This document shows positions 33,901-42,758 of a DNA stretch of 64,000 nt, one piece after another. The DNA comes from Gemmatimonadota bacterium. Its GTDB lineage: Bacteria > Gemmatimonadota > Gemmatimonadetes > Gemmatimonadales > Gemmatimonadaceae. The notes beneath the pieces were generated by a model. That model saw only the letters and a program-made list of their open reading frames with translations. It did no database searches and was not told where the DNA came from. A program made the position numbers and the translations under genes. The stretch spans positions 682,001-746,000 of the forward strand of contig JADJRJ010000030.1 in the NCBI GenBank assembly GCA_016712265.1, written 5' to 3'. The stretch's first letter is position 1. Each line of letters begins with the position of its first letter.

Positions 33901-36900
33901 TGGCAGACGAGATCGAAGGTGGTGCGCCTCACGGTCCCCGCGCTCACGGACAACGTGCGCGGATTGGTGCCGTCCCGGAGTGCGCAATGGCCCGGGATGC
34001 CCTGCAGCAACACCGACCAGGGCTGCGCGACGATGGCGCTGAAGGTCACGTGGCCGTTCGGCGTGACCGCCTGCCGCTGCGTGACCGCGCCCGCTGAGAT
34101 CTCCACGAAGAGGCCCCCGGTCGGCACGTTGGCCCCGCGCACGCGCACCTGCACCTGCAGGTCCCCCACTGGCTGGGTGGTGGGGATGGTGACTACAGCC
34201 GGCGTGCTGCGCGCCCCCTGGAGGCCCTCCCCGTTCTCGGCCGCTACTTCATACGTATAGGTGTCGCCGGCCGTGAGCCCGCTATCGCGCGCGCTGGTGA
34301 TCGCCGACGTGCCGATACGCACGCCGTCGCGGTAGATGATGTAGCGCCCCACGCCCGACTCGGGGTCGGCCGCAGGCGTCCAGGCCAGCGCGACCTGCAG
34401 CCCGGAAACCGTGGCCGTGAGATTGGACGGGGCGCTGGGTGGCGTGGCGTCAAGCGTCGCCACTGAGGCGGGCACGCTCCGTGCTGACTGCTGGCCATCG
34501 CCGTTGACCGCTTCCACGCGGTAGGTGAAGGTGCGGAATGGCGCCAGCCCGCGGTCCACGTAGGCGGTGCTGCTGGTGCTGTCGATGAGGGTGCCATCCC
34601 GGAAGACGCGGTAGCGGACGACCCCACTCTCCGGATCACGCGCGGCGCTCCACTGGAGGGAGGCACTGCTGGCGCTGGCCAGCACAGCGCTGAGGCTGGT
34701 CGGCGGTGACGGCGGCGTGCCGTCGCGCGTGCGCACCGACAGTGGGCCACTGCTCGGCCCCACCAATCCGTTGCGATCCACGGAGGCCACGCGATAGACA
34801 AAGCGCGTGAAGGCACCCAGGCCGCTGTCCGCGAGCGACAGCGTGGACAACGAGTCGAGGATCGTGGTGGTGACAGGCGAGCCGGTTGTGGAGCGCGTGA
34901 TGCGGTAGTGGGCCACCGTGGCCCCGCTGGCCGGTGCGTTCCACGTCAGGTCGACCGACGAGACGCCGATGGCGGTGGCGCGGAGTCCGGAGGGTGCGGC
35001 CGGACCAGGGCAGCTGACGGTGAACGTCACCGAGGTGGAGTCCCGAGCTCCCACCTGCGCCAGCACGGGCGCAGGGGCCAGGCAGCTTCCGTCGACCCCC
35101 GCCAGTTCCACACGATGCGTCCCCACGGCAAGGCCGGGGATGGCGGTTGCGCCGGCCACGCCAACGGCGACGGAGTCGATCGAGCCGTCAGGAGCATGGA
35201 TCAGCGCCAAGTAACCGTCCACGTCGGTGCCGGGGCCGGTGGAACGCGTCAGCAGGTGGAAGCGCTCCACGCACGTGAGTGCGTACACGGCGCGCGCCGT
35301 ATCACCGGGAAAGACCGTGACGGCGCGCTGCACGCCACCCGCCTCCCGGCAGCGCGACGGCACATCGGTCAGCTGCACGGTGTGACGACCGCTGGCGCCG
35401 CTGGCACTGTACACGGGAATGAGACTGTCGATGACGACGCTTCCGGTCGCGGCCACGCGCACGGCCGGCTCGCCCGTCCCATCGAGCGTATCGCGTGGGA
35501 CGACCTGGGTGCCAACGTCGATCGTCGTTAGGCCCGGTGCCGGGTCCGGGTCGGTGGTCGCCGTCATCACGACGACATGCCCGCGCCGCACGCACGACAG
35601 GCGGAACTCGGCCAGGGCCGTGTCACCCGACGTCACCGTGGCCCGCGGCATGGACGGCGCGGCCACCGCACAGTTGCGGCGCCCGGGATCGAGCGTGACG
35701 CGGTGCATCCCGGTCGCGCCAGAACCGGGATTCGCGGGGACGAGTCCCGTGACCACGGTGTCGCGCGCTCCCAGTCCCCCCGGCATGGTCAGCGAGAGTG
35801 GTGTGGTCGCCTTGCCGGTTCCCGCCGTGTCGAGGCGGGCAAGGGTCAGGCGCGGACGCGTGACGATGTCGTCACCGGTGGCGCGCACCCGGACGGCGAG
35901 CGCACCAAGGGCAACGCAGTTGATCGCGATGGTGTCTTCTGCCGCTGTCCCGCCCACGAGGATGTAGGCCTTCGAGGCCACCACGACAGTGTCACGCGGC
36001 CGGTCCGCGCTGCAATTGCCCGCGAGCGCGGTGGGGGCGACGGTGTGCGGATACTTGCGCCCCGATCGCACATCGTCAAACTGCGTGCTGTGACCGGCGG
36101 CGATCACGCGCTCACCGACCGAGTTGCCCAGGTCGCGGCCGAACGGTGGATTGGTGTCGACAAAGGCGGGGCGCAGCCGCACACGTACCGAGGAGGGGGC
36201 GTCGTCTCCCGAGATGCGCGTCCGCACGGTGAGCGGGCCATCGCTGTAGTCGCGCACCAGCTTGTACGGCTGCACCAGCGGAATGATGAACTTGGCCTCG
36301 GCCAGGTCCTTGCGGCCAAAGGCGGACAGCTTGGCGCCAATGTTCAGGTTGAGCCCTAACGAGACTCGCGTTTCCCAATCCAGCCCGCCCACCTCCCCCT
36401 CAGCAAATCCCAGCGCGGCGGTGGCGGCGGCCTCGGCGTAGGGTTCGAGGTTCACAAACGGGCCGGCGACCCCGTAGAGCTGAAGGCTGAGTTCGGGCAC
36501 GACCGCAATGCGGACAGAGGCGGTCCCCTCCACCGACTGGAATTGCGGTGCCGAGGCGCTGAAATAGGGGCGCGTCGAGCTCGACACGGGGGTCCAGCCG
36601 TTGTCGCGGGACCAGCGAATGCCCGCCGCCACGCCATAGCCTGTCTTGAAGTCTCCGGTGAACACCGCGCTGGCCCCGACGATGGGGGTGACCTGCAGCT
36701 TGAAGGTCGCCGTGAGGATGCCGACCAGCGGCATGGGGCCGATGAAGGTCGCGAACGGACGCTGCTTCACGAGGAAGCGCTTGGACTCTGTGGCCAGCTT
36801 CAGGGCGCTAGTGGTGAGGGCGCCGGTCACCTTGAGCTCGTACTTGTCGATGACCAGGTCGGCCTGGCTGCGGAAGATGGCCCGCATGCTTTGCAGCTGG

Positions 36901-37826
36901 AAGAACCGGAACTTCGCCCCGATGTCCAGCGGCGGCGCAAAGGCGAAGGTCCCTTCCTTGACCGTGAAGTCGACGCGAATGGGTGTTTGGGGAGTGGGAG
37001 AGACCTGCAGGCGAAAGCCCAGGCCGTTAAGCCGCGTGCCGCGGCCGCTGGCCGCTGACGCCTCCAGCTCCGGGGCCACGTAGGTGGTGCGCCAGGCGCC
37101 CCAACGCGTCGCGCCCTGCCCTCCCTGGGATTCTTCCACCGGCTCCTCGAACACCACCTCGCCATCGCTGGGACTGGTGGTGGCGAACTCGCCCTCCTGC
37201 ACCGCTTCCTCGAGGTAGGCCTGCGTGGTTTCGAGGGTGAGGAGCGGGCCGGCCTGCGTGACCCGGTGCACGCGGCGCAGGTAGCCCCCCGCTTCGGCAC
37301 CGACGATGATGCTCCCCGAGTCGATTGCCGGCGGCGCGCCGCGCAACACGCGCAGCCGGTAGATCCCCGTGCTGTCGTTGCGGTCCGCGAGCGTGACCGC
37401 AGCGGAGTCGATGATGCGCAGGCATTCGCAGAGCTGCGACTGGCCTACGGAGAGTTCGACCGAGGCACCCTGCCCCTCGGCGGTGGCCGTGATCGTGGCC
37501 GATCCGGCGGTCAGTGCGGCCACCATGCCGGTCGCCGAAATGGTGGCCACCTGGGGGTCGCTGGAAGTCCAGGCGATGGTGGCCGTGGGCAGCACGCGAC
37601 CGTCAGCGTCGAAGGCGCGGGCGGTGTACCGCACGCTGTCGCCGGGGGCGAGCACCTGCCGCGACGCGTTGATGGAGACGCTCGCGACCGCTGCTGCCAC
37701 CGGGGGTGCCGTGATGGGGGGCTTGGTGTCGTCGCGGCAGGCGGCCACGAGCGACAACAGGACGAGAAGCCGTCGTGCGCCGACCGACATGGCGCGGCGA
37801 GGCCCTGCGGACAGAGGCTGCTGCAT
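33897..37826 (-). CDS. Mosaic surface lipoprotein with Big_2-like, beta-repeat and three FN3 domains
   Basis: 1309 aa. Lipoprotein signal (RRLLVLLSLVAAC) then a Big_2-like domain (about 45-125: SVSINASRQVLAPGDSVRYT, DPQVATISATGMVAAL). Residues about 130-600 are a beta-rich region of unknown fold, with many large hydrophobic/polar alternations. About 600-940 carries repeats of the type G-x-H-x-V-x-L...C...GDTAxAxFxLxC, each with paired Cys, PEGA-like. Three FN3 domains follow (about 943-1216), then a final beta module. The start ATG has GGGAGGA just upstream. Paired with the 780-aa lipoprotein. It looks like an envelope adhesin or scaffold; ligand unknown. Confidence 0.82.
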   Translation of the reverse strand: MQQPLSAGPRRAMSVGARRLLVLLSLVAACRDDTKPPITAPPVAAAVASVSINASRQVLAPGDSVRYTARAFDADGRVLPTATIAWTSSDPQVATISATGMVAALTAGSATITATAEGQGASVELSVGQSQLCECLRIIDSAAVTLADRNDSTGIYRLRVLRGAPPAIDSGSIIVGAEAGGYLRRVHRVTQAGPLLTLETTQAYLEEAVQEGEFATTSPSDGEVVFEEPVEESQGGQGATRWGAWRTTYVAPELEASAASGRGTRLNGLGFRLQVSPTPQTPIRVDFTVKEGTFAFAPPLDIGAKFRFFQLQSMRAIFRSQADLVIDKYELKVTGALTTSALKLATESKRFLVKQRPFATFIGPMPLVGILTATFKLQVTPIVGASAVFTGDFKTGYGVAAGIRWSRDNGWTPVSSSTRPYFSASAPQFQSVEGTASVRIAVVPELSLQLYGVAGPFVNLEPYAEAAATAALGFAEGEVGGLDWETRVSLGLNLNIGAKLSAFGRKDLAEAKFIIPLVQPYKLVRDYSDGPLTVRTRISGDDAPSSVRVRLRPAFVDTNPPFGRDLGNSVGERVIAAGHSTQFDDVRSGRKYPHTVAPTALAGNCSADRPRDTVVVASKAYILVGGTAAEDTIAINCVALGALAVRVRATGDDIVTRPRLTLARLDTAGTGKATTPLSLTMPGGLGARDTVVTGLVPANPGSGATGMHRVTLDPGRRNCAVAAPSMPRATVTSGDTALAEFRLSCVRRGHVVVMTATTDPDPAPGLTTIDVGTQVVPRDTLDGTGEPAVRVAATGSVVIDSLIPVYSASGASGRHTVQLTDVPSRCREAGGVQRAVTVFPGDTARAVYALTCVERFHLLTRSTGPGTDVDGYLALIHAPDGSIDSVAVGVAGATAIPGLAVGTHRVELAGVDGSCLAPAPVLAQVGARDSTSVTFTVSCPGPAAPSGLRATAIGVSSVDLTWNAPASGATVAHYRITRSTTGSPVTTTILDSLSTLSLADSGLGAFTRFVYRVASVDRNGLVGPSSGPLSVRTRDGTPPSPPTSLSAVLASASSASLQWSAARDPESGVVRYRVFRDGTLIDSTSSTAYVDRGLAPFRTFTYRVEAVNGDGQQSARSVPASVATLDATPPSAPSNLTATVSGLQVALAWTPAADPESGVGRYIIYRDGVRIGTSAITSARDSGLTAGDTYTYEVAAENGEGLQGARSTPAVVTIPTTQPVGDLQVQVRVRGANVPTGGLFVEISAGAVTQRQAVTPNGHVTFSAIVAQPWSVLLQGIPGHCALRDGTNPRTLSVSAGTVRRTTFDLVCQ

Positions 37827-38233
37827 GGTTCCTCCCGGTCTCCTGATCGAGGGACATCCGATGAGGGAGCGGCGGGTGCCATCGACCCGATGGCCGTCAC
37901 CCCTCATCCCTCAAAGCGCCCTTGGGCTGCGGATTCCCTCATGGGAGGGGCCAGCCGAGTTGAGATCGGGGACCGTTGCCTGCACTTTCGTGAGTCGCCT
38001 GATCCCCCGCAGGGGCGACCCGTTCACGCGCCGCCCGTCGATCACAACGCATGTCGCCATGTGCGAGCGCCGCACATCACGAACGTGACCCCACCAGGCC
38101 CCGCCGGTCGCTGCGACACGGGACACCGTGAGACACGCACGACGCGCGAGCCGAAGCCCACGCGTCGTTCCCTTCATCCCTCCCGCGGCCTGCACGACCG
38201 GCCCCCGCCATCCGACCCGACCTCTCCCCCTCG
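37827..38233. other. Intergenic region with terminator, no convincing gene
   Basis: 407 bases between two large lipoprotein genes. It contains the UUCG-loop terminator of the upstream gene (38139-38168) and presumably the promoter of the 1309-aa gene, although no clean -35/-10 pair stands out. A 114-codon minus frame crosses it but runs into the end of the neighbouring gene, has a charged, random-looking sequence, and is not supported. Confidence 0.5.
38139..38168 (-). terminator. UUCG-loop terminator hairpin, copy 1
   Basis: ACGACGCG pairs with CGCGTCGT around an inner stem capped on the minus strand by C(TTCG)G. It lies 66 bases past the stop of the 763-aa lipoprotein. It shares the 17-base core GAGCCGAAGCCCACGCG with the hairpin at 42701-42732. 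No U-tract. Confidence 0.65.
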
Positions 38234-40525
38234 CTAGTTCACCGTCAGGTTCCACAGGAATGAGTCGTTGCCGGCCACGACGTCCCAGTCGACTCCCACG
38301 ATACGAACCGTATTGATGTAACTCCCGGCCACCCCGGCCCGCATCACCAGCGTGAAGTCGACCTGCGCCCCCGCAGCGAGCGCCGCCACGGTGCAGGTCA
38401 GGATCCCGACACCTGCCCTACAGGTGACCTGCGGAGTGCTGGACTGGAAGGTCATCCCATCCATCGCCGTGATGGTGAACGTCGATCCGTTCGACACGCC
38501 CGGGCCATTGTTGATCACACGGTACCGCGCCTCGAACACCTGGTTGGCGTTGACCGAGTCCGGCGCGCTCAGCAACGACACCGCAAGGTCGGCAGCCGGA
38601 TCGTTATCGGCGACGATGACGGCCAGTTCGTTCAGCGGGACCAGATTGTGATAGGCCGGGTCAGCGCTCGTCAACCGAAAGCGGATCGAGTCGGCGCGGG
38701 GAGCCTCGCCGATGAGGTCATCGATGGCCGTCACGGTCAGCGCTTGCGGCGCAAACCAGTTCGTGGTCGTGAAGCTGAGCGGAATGGGTGATGGCGTGGT
38801 CTGGCCGAGTCGGGATCCGGGGGTCACAGTCACCGTGGCTGTCGGCGTGTTGGAGCCGATGCACACACTCGCCATCCCGCTCGCGCCCCCCTCGACGGCA
38901 CCAACCGCGCCGGCGGAAAGGCTTACCCGCCTCGTTGGGTCGTAGCCGTAGACGGCGATACTGTTCTGGAGTGTCGCAGTTCGCCACGCGCGATGCGTCC
39001 CGGGAGTGAGCCCCGTCCATTGCGCAAAGGCGCCGCTCCGCGAGCTGCCCGGTGCGCGAGTGAGCGGCTCGAATGATTGGCCGCACACCCCGCCGGTAAA
39101 CGGCGCAATCTCCTGGAGGTCTACCGTTCCCGCCATCGTCAGGCGCGACGTGGTGTGAACCGCGTCGTACGTCCCGTTCGCCGTACCTCCTACGTCAATC
39201 ACCACGCGGGACGCCGCGTCGAGACTGAGATCGGAGACGGTAAGGGTCCCATGGGTCGTCGTCGTCCCAGGGCTCACCACGCCGCCGAGTGAGACCACAC
39301 GTTCCATGCTGCCGCGGCCGCGCAGCCGCCCAGCATTCGCCAGGACGATCGTGCCGGTTGTGGCACCCGTCGGCTCGGCGTAGAACGAGGCCGCGCTACT
39401 CACGACGAGATCGGCCGGACTACCCAGCACCTGAACGGTCCCGAGGTTGCGAAGGAAACCTGAAGACAGCGTCGTCGAGTCAGCGACCGTGATGGTGCCC
39501 TCGTTTCGCAGCGAATCTGCTGCGATCGCCAGGCGCCCCGGGCCCAACGTGATCGTGCCCGTCGAGACGACGGATCCGACCACTGAAAGCGACGTGCCCG
39601 TGCCATCCTGAAGTTCCAGCGTTCCTTCGTTCGCGAGGGGACGGTTCCCGTCGCCGAGGCGCAGGGTGCTTGTCCCCCACTGGGACTTCCGGACGAGCAC
39701 ACGCATGGCGCTGTCCATCTCCCCGATGAGCTCCACGGTTTCTCCAGCGGGGTCCACCTCAACGGCGCCGGTGGCGTTGAAGAAAACGTCCACGTCGGAC
39801 CCACGGACCCGCAGGATCGGATCCGTCGGAGCCGACAGGAGGGTGCCGAAATGCGCGTTCGCCAAGAGGACCTCCGCTGCGTCGTCGACGAACATGCGGG
39901 CGTCGCCGCTGATCGATCCGGTGATGTAGACGTATCCTCCACCCGAGAGTGACAGGTCGGCGGCAGTGGAGAGAAACGTGTAGCCGTTGAACCGCACCAC
40001 GTCACTGGAGGTGATCCGGGATGGTTCGCGTACATTCAGGATCCCTCCGGCATACACCTCAAGGTCGCCCCAGATGTTGTCGCCGCGGGCATCGTATGCG
40101 CCGTACAGGTGCAGTTCTTCGCCTTCAATCGGGGCGCCGCTGGTTTGCACGAGCCGCGCGTTGGCGTACACGAAGAGCCGGTCGACATCCAGGCCGCGGG
40201 TCGGAAGGGCGTTGGCGACAACTTCGAGACGGATATCGGAGGTGCCGTCGCCAAGGTACAAGTCGGCGACGCCCCAGGAATCCACCGTCACGGTGTATGA
40301 CCCCGGGGTCGTTATGCACGCCCAGCTGTTGTAGTAGGGCACGACGCCGAGGCTCCAGTTCGTTGGGTCGTCCCAGTCCCCATCGACCGGCGCCAGCCAG
40401 AAGTTGCAGTTGGCCGGGACGTGCACCTGCACAGGGGCCGTCGCCCTGATGGTGGGAGGGAGCGCAACCGGCGCCTCGGCGCACGCCCAGAGGACGAGAA
40501 GAACGGAAAGGTACTTTCCACGCAT
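38234..40525 (-). CDS. Secreted lipoprotein with beta-solenoid-like region and C-terminal DUF11 domain
   Basis: 763 aa. A signal with a lipobox-like end (YLSVLLVLWAC) is followed by CNFWLAPVDGDWDDPTNWSLG, which resembles the 'W..P.NW..G' start of autotransporter-adhesin passenger regions. Then come hundreds of residues of short beta rungs rich in G, T and V (for example GTITLGPGRLAIAADSLRNEG; GTLTVSDLSLDA), a Calx-beta-like segment around 555-640, and a C-terminal DUF11-type domain (ADLAVSLLSAPDSVNANQ...YRVINNGPGVSNGS). No barrel domain is present, so anchoring would be by lipid. The start at 40525 is chosen for the signal. Function inferred only as surface structure or adhesion. Confidence 0.8.
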   Translation of the reverse strand: MRGKYLSVLLVLWACAEAPVALPPTIRATAPVQVHVPANCNFWLAPVDGDWDDPTNWSLGVVPYYNSWACITTPGSYTVTVDSWGVADLYLGDGTSDIRLEVVANALPTRGLDVDRLFVYANARLVQTSGAPIEGEELHLYGAYDARGDNIWGDLEVYAGGILNVREPSRITSSDVVRFNGYTFLSTAADLSLSGGGYVYITGSISGDARMFVDDAAEVLLANAHFGTLLSAPTDPILRVRGSDVDVFFNATGAVEVDPAGETVELIGEMDSAMRVLVRKSQWGTSTLRLGDGNRPLANEGTLELQDGTGTSLSVVGSVVSTGTITLGPGRLAIAADSLRNEGTITVADSTTLSSGFLRNLGTVQVLGSPADLVVSSAASFYAEPTGATTGTIVLANAGRLRGRGSMERVVSLGGVVSPGTTTTHGTLTVSDLSLDAASRVVIDVGGTANGTYDAVHTTSRLTMAGTVDLQEIAPFTGGVCGQSFEPLTRAPGSSRSGAFAQWTGLTPGTHRAWRTATLQNSIAVYGYDPTRRVSLSAGAVGAVEGGASGMASVCIGSNTPTATVTVTPGSRLGQTTPSPIPLSFTTTNWFAPQALTVTAIDDLIGEAPRADSIRFRLTSADPAYHNLVPLNELAVIVADNDPAADLAVSLLSAPDSVNANQVFEARYRVINNGPGVSNGSTFTITAMDGMTFQSSTPQVTCRAGVGILTCTVAALAAGAQVDFTLVMRAGVAGSYINTVRIVGVDWDVVAGNDSFLWNLTVN

Positions 40526-40970
40526 GACTCTACCCCGCGTTGTGATGGTTACAGTCGGGCAAGGCCCGCAGGCCTGTCCCCGGGTAGCGTCAACGCGTCG
40601 GGTTTCTGGACATTGGTGCGGCCCCTGCATGTGCACAGGTCGCGAGGCGAACGATGCTTAGCCGATTTCGACCGACTTCTTCACCAGTTCCAATATCGAC
40701 ACGCCGCCACATCCTGGACTGGCCGAGCCTGGCATCCGCCCGCGGTCTCGATGCTAGCTGCCGAGACTCATCGTCACGGCCGCGATAAGCAAGCCCGCGA
40801 GCACTGCCACCGCGCCCGTCAGTAGCCCGAGCCCCGTAAGGAAGGCACTCAGCGTGGCGAGCTGGCGCCCCAGCTCTGCGATGTAGTCAGCAGCGAGCGT
40901 CTGAATGTTTTCCCAAGATGCCACGCGCCACGCAACGGCGCCACGCGCCCAACCGCCTGGGTGCAGGAAC
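40526..40970. other. Intergenic region between the 763-aa lipoprotein and the sigma factor
   Basis: 445 bases on the outside of two minus-strand genes. The only protein-like content is the small membrane ORF at 40754-40924. The remaining 230 bases upstream of the lipoprotein start should hold its promoter; I see no clear consensus boxes. A 101-codon minus frame at 40849-41154 overlaps the sigma gene and looks like a shadow. Confidence 0.5.
40754..40924 (-). CDS. Small single-span membrane protein (candidate)
   Basis: A 56-aa frame from GTG at 40924. It reads WENIQTLAADYIAELGRQLA, an amphipathic helix, followed by a long hydrophobic segment FLTGLGLLTGAVAVLAGLLI and a short polar end (TMSLGS). 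This looks like a real one-helix membrane protein, more than a chance reading of G+C-rich DNA. The frame is open further upstream into the end of the sigma gene, so a longer start is possible. It lies 46 bases downstream of the sigma factor stop on the same strand, so it could be the third gene of that unit. No recognised family. Confidence 0.42.
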   Translation of the reverse strand: MASWENIQTLAADYIAELGRQLATLSAFLTGLGLLTGAVAVLAGLLIAAVTMSLGS

Positions 40971-42263
40971 TCAACGCAGATCCGGCCGCCGCACCGCCTG
41001 CGCGCTCTGTGCCGCCTGGACGATCTGCAACCGACGCTGCAGAAGTTGCCTCACGGCCGTCGTGGGGGCCATCTCGCAAGCCAACCTCCCATAACGACTC
41101 GCTGCGTTGGCGTCGCCGCAGCGTCCGTGCAAATCGGCGAGGACCGCCGCCCACATGTATGAACCTGCCAACCAGGTGGGTGGCTCACAACCATCGAGTA
41201 CGGCGAGCCCCGCTGCTGGTCCGTGGAGTTCTGCGACCGCCACGGCACGATTCAACCTATGGAGCGCGGACGGTGCGACCCGCTCCAGGAGTTCGTAACA
41301 CTCCACCACCTTGTCCCAGCGCGTCGCAGCGAACGTCGGCGCGAGGCAATGTTCCGCAGCGATCGCCGCCTCGGCGTGGTACCTCGTAAAGTCATTGCCC
41401 TCCGCAGACCTGGCCAACCATGAGAGGCCGAGCGCGACTTCGGTCGGATCCCACAAGCCGCGCTCCTGCTCTTCGAGCAAGAGCAGCCCGCCAGCGTCGT
41501 CCTGGCGAGCACTCAGCCGAGCCGCGTGCAGGTGCATGAGCGCCATCAACGCCGAGCTTTCTGGTGACCGGCCGATCGGGTGACCTGCCAGGATGCCCGT
41601 TAGGCGCATCGCTTCGGCGCAGAGTTCGCGGCGGATCGCCGTTTCCGCGCGCGTCGACAGGTACCCCTCGGTGAACATGAGATAGAGGATCCTCCGCACT
41701 CCGATGAGCCGGGATGCATACTGTTCGCCCGTGAGCTCGTCGGTGCGCGGCGGCGTCGCGCGCAAGCGCTCGCGTGCTCGGGCCAGCCGCTTGTACACAT
41801 TGGCTTCGCTGGTAAACAGTCGGTGGGCGATCTCCCGCACCTCAAAGCCACAGAGAACTTTCAGGGCCAGGACAAGCTGCGACTCGGTTGGAATCGCCTC
41901 GTCGCAACACACGAACAGCATCCGGAGCAGGTCGTCGTGCACGTCCGCAACGATCAGGGTCTCGGGCTCCTGCTCAATGTCCGCTGCCCACTCGGTGGCG
42001 TTCTCCTCCATGAGCCGGCGGTGGCGGGTCTCCTTGCGCAGTGCATCCCACAGTCGGTTGCGCGCGACACGAAAGAGCCACGCCGTGGGATCCTCCGGCA
42101 CCCCGCCCACCGTCCACGATTCGAGGCCGGACATCAGGGCGCCCTGGACCGCGTCCTCGACGGCTTCGATGTGCTGCGCACCGGTCCGGCGTGCGAGGAT
42201 CGCGACCAGCCGGCCGTATTCGTGACGAAAGAAGTGCTCGGCCAGCTGTCGCGCGTCGCTCAC
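40971..42263 (-). CDS. ECF sigma factor of the ECF42 type, with C-terminal TPR-like extension
   Basis: 430 aa. The N-terminal 180 residues are sigma regions 2 and 4 (EAVEDAVQGALMSGLESW, AWLFRVARNRLWDALR; FEVREIAHRLFTSEANVYKRLARARERL). The rest is a helical DUF6596 region (RRILYLMFTEGYLSTRAETAIRRELC, LMALMHLHAARLSARQDDAGGLLLLEEQER). This large C-terminal domain replaces an anti-sigma factor in ECF42 sigmas. The ATG overlaps the stop of the YCII/DGPF gene by 4 bases; that pairing is the known mark of the group. Target promoters unknown. Confidence 0.93.
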   Translation of the reverse strand: MSDARQLAEHFFRHEYGRLVAILARRTGAQHIEAVEDAVQGALMSGLESWTVGGVPEDPTAWLFRVARNRLWDALRKETRHRRLMEENATEWAADIEQEPETLIVADVHDDLLRMLFVCCDEAIPTESQLVLALKVLCGFEVREIAHRLFTSEANVYKRLARARERLRATPPRTDELTGEQYASRLIGVRRILYLMFTEGYLSTRAETAIRRELCAEAMRLTGILAGHPIGRSPESSALMALMHLHAARLSARQDDAGGLLLLEEQERGLWDPTEVALGLSWLARSAEGNDFTRYHAEAAIAAEHCLAPTFAATRWDKVVECYELLERVAPSALHRLNRAVAVAELHGPAAGLAVLDGCEPPTWLAGSYMWAAVLADLHGRCGDANAASRYGRLACEMAPTTAVRQLLQRRLQIVQAAQSAQAVRRPDLR

Positions 42264-42595
42264 GGCGTGCGTATCTCGATGACATCGACGCCCGAGCCGG
42301 GGCCGACAAGACCCGGGCAGCCACGGGCTACCTCAATCGCCGCATCCAGGCTGTCGGCCGACACGATCATGTAGCCGCCAACCAGCTCCTTTATCTCGAC
42401 GAACGGCCCGTCCGGCGCAGGGTCCGCGGTGGTGAGCCGCCCCTCGCCGAGCCTGCCACCCATGTCCACCAGGTTCGCCTTGAACTTCTGCTGCCAAGCG
42501 CCGAACTGGGCGTACATCTCCTGCATTTGCGCGGGCGAGGGACGCTCGGCCTTCCCGCCAGGAAGGCTCCGCTGCAGGCACAAGTACTTCGGCAT
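42260..42595 (-). CDS. YCII-related (DGPF domain) protein
   Basis: 111 aa. It contains the DGPFVEIKELVGGYMIV block typical of DGPF/YCII proteins that accompany ECF42 sigma factors, along with KYLCLQRSLPGG at the start and AQMQEMYAQFGAWQQKF. The fold is a small dimeric alpha/beta ferredoxin-like barrel; whether it has an enzymatic or regulatory role is unknown. The start at 42595 has AAGGAG at a good distance; the longer ATG at 42724 would run through the rpsA terminator. Translationally coupled to the sigma gene. Confidence 0.9.
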   Translation of the reverse strand: MPKYLCLQRSLPGGKAERPSPAQMQEMYAQFGAWQQKFKANLVDMGGRLGEGRLTTADPAPDGPFVEIKELVGGYMIVSADSLDAAIEVARGCPGLVGPGSGVDVIEIRTP

Positions 42596-42700
42596 GACTT
42601 CTCCTTGTAGGGGCCGCCCGCAATCGAGCGACACGGAATGACGCGCGGACCGGCGGAATTTGGACACTCCCTGCCAAGACACCACACCTGACATAATCCG

Positions 42701-42732
42701 AACGGCGCGTGAGCCGAAGCCCACGCGCCGTT
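42701..42732 (-). terminator. UUCG-loop terminator hairpin after rpsA, copy 2
   Basis: Perfect 11-bp stem AACGGCGCGTG/CACGCGCCGTT with an inner stem capped by C(TTCG)G on the minus strand, 27 bases past the rpsA stop. Same loop and flank as at 38139-38168. Confidence 0.75.
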
Positions 42733-42758
42733 CGTTTCCAGCTCGACGTCCCGGAGTC

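Noticed and set aside
37911..38255. A 114-codon minus frame in the gap between lipoproteins
   Set aside because: It overlaps the terminator and the end of the next gene and has random-looking composition.
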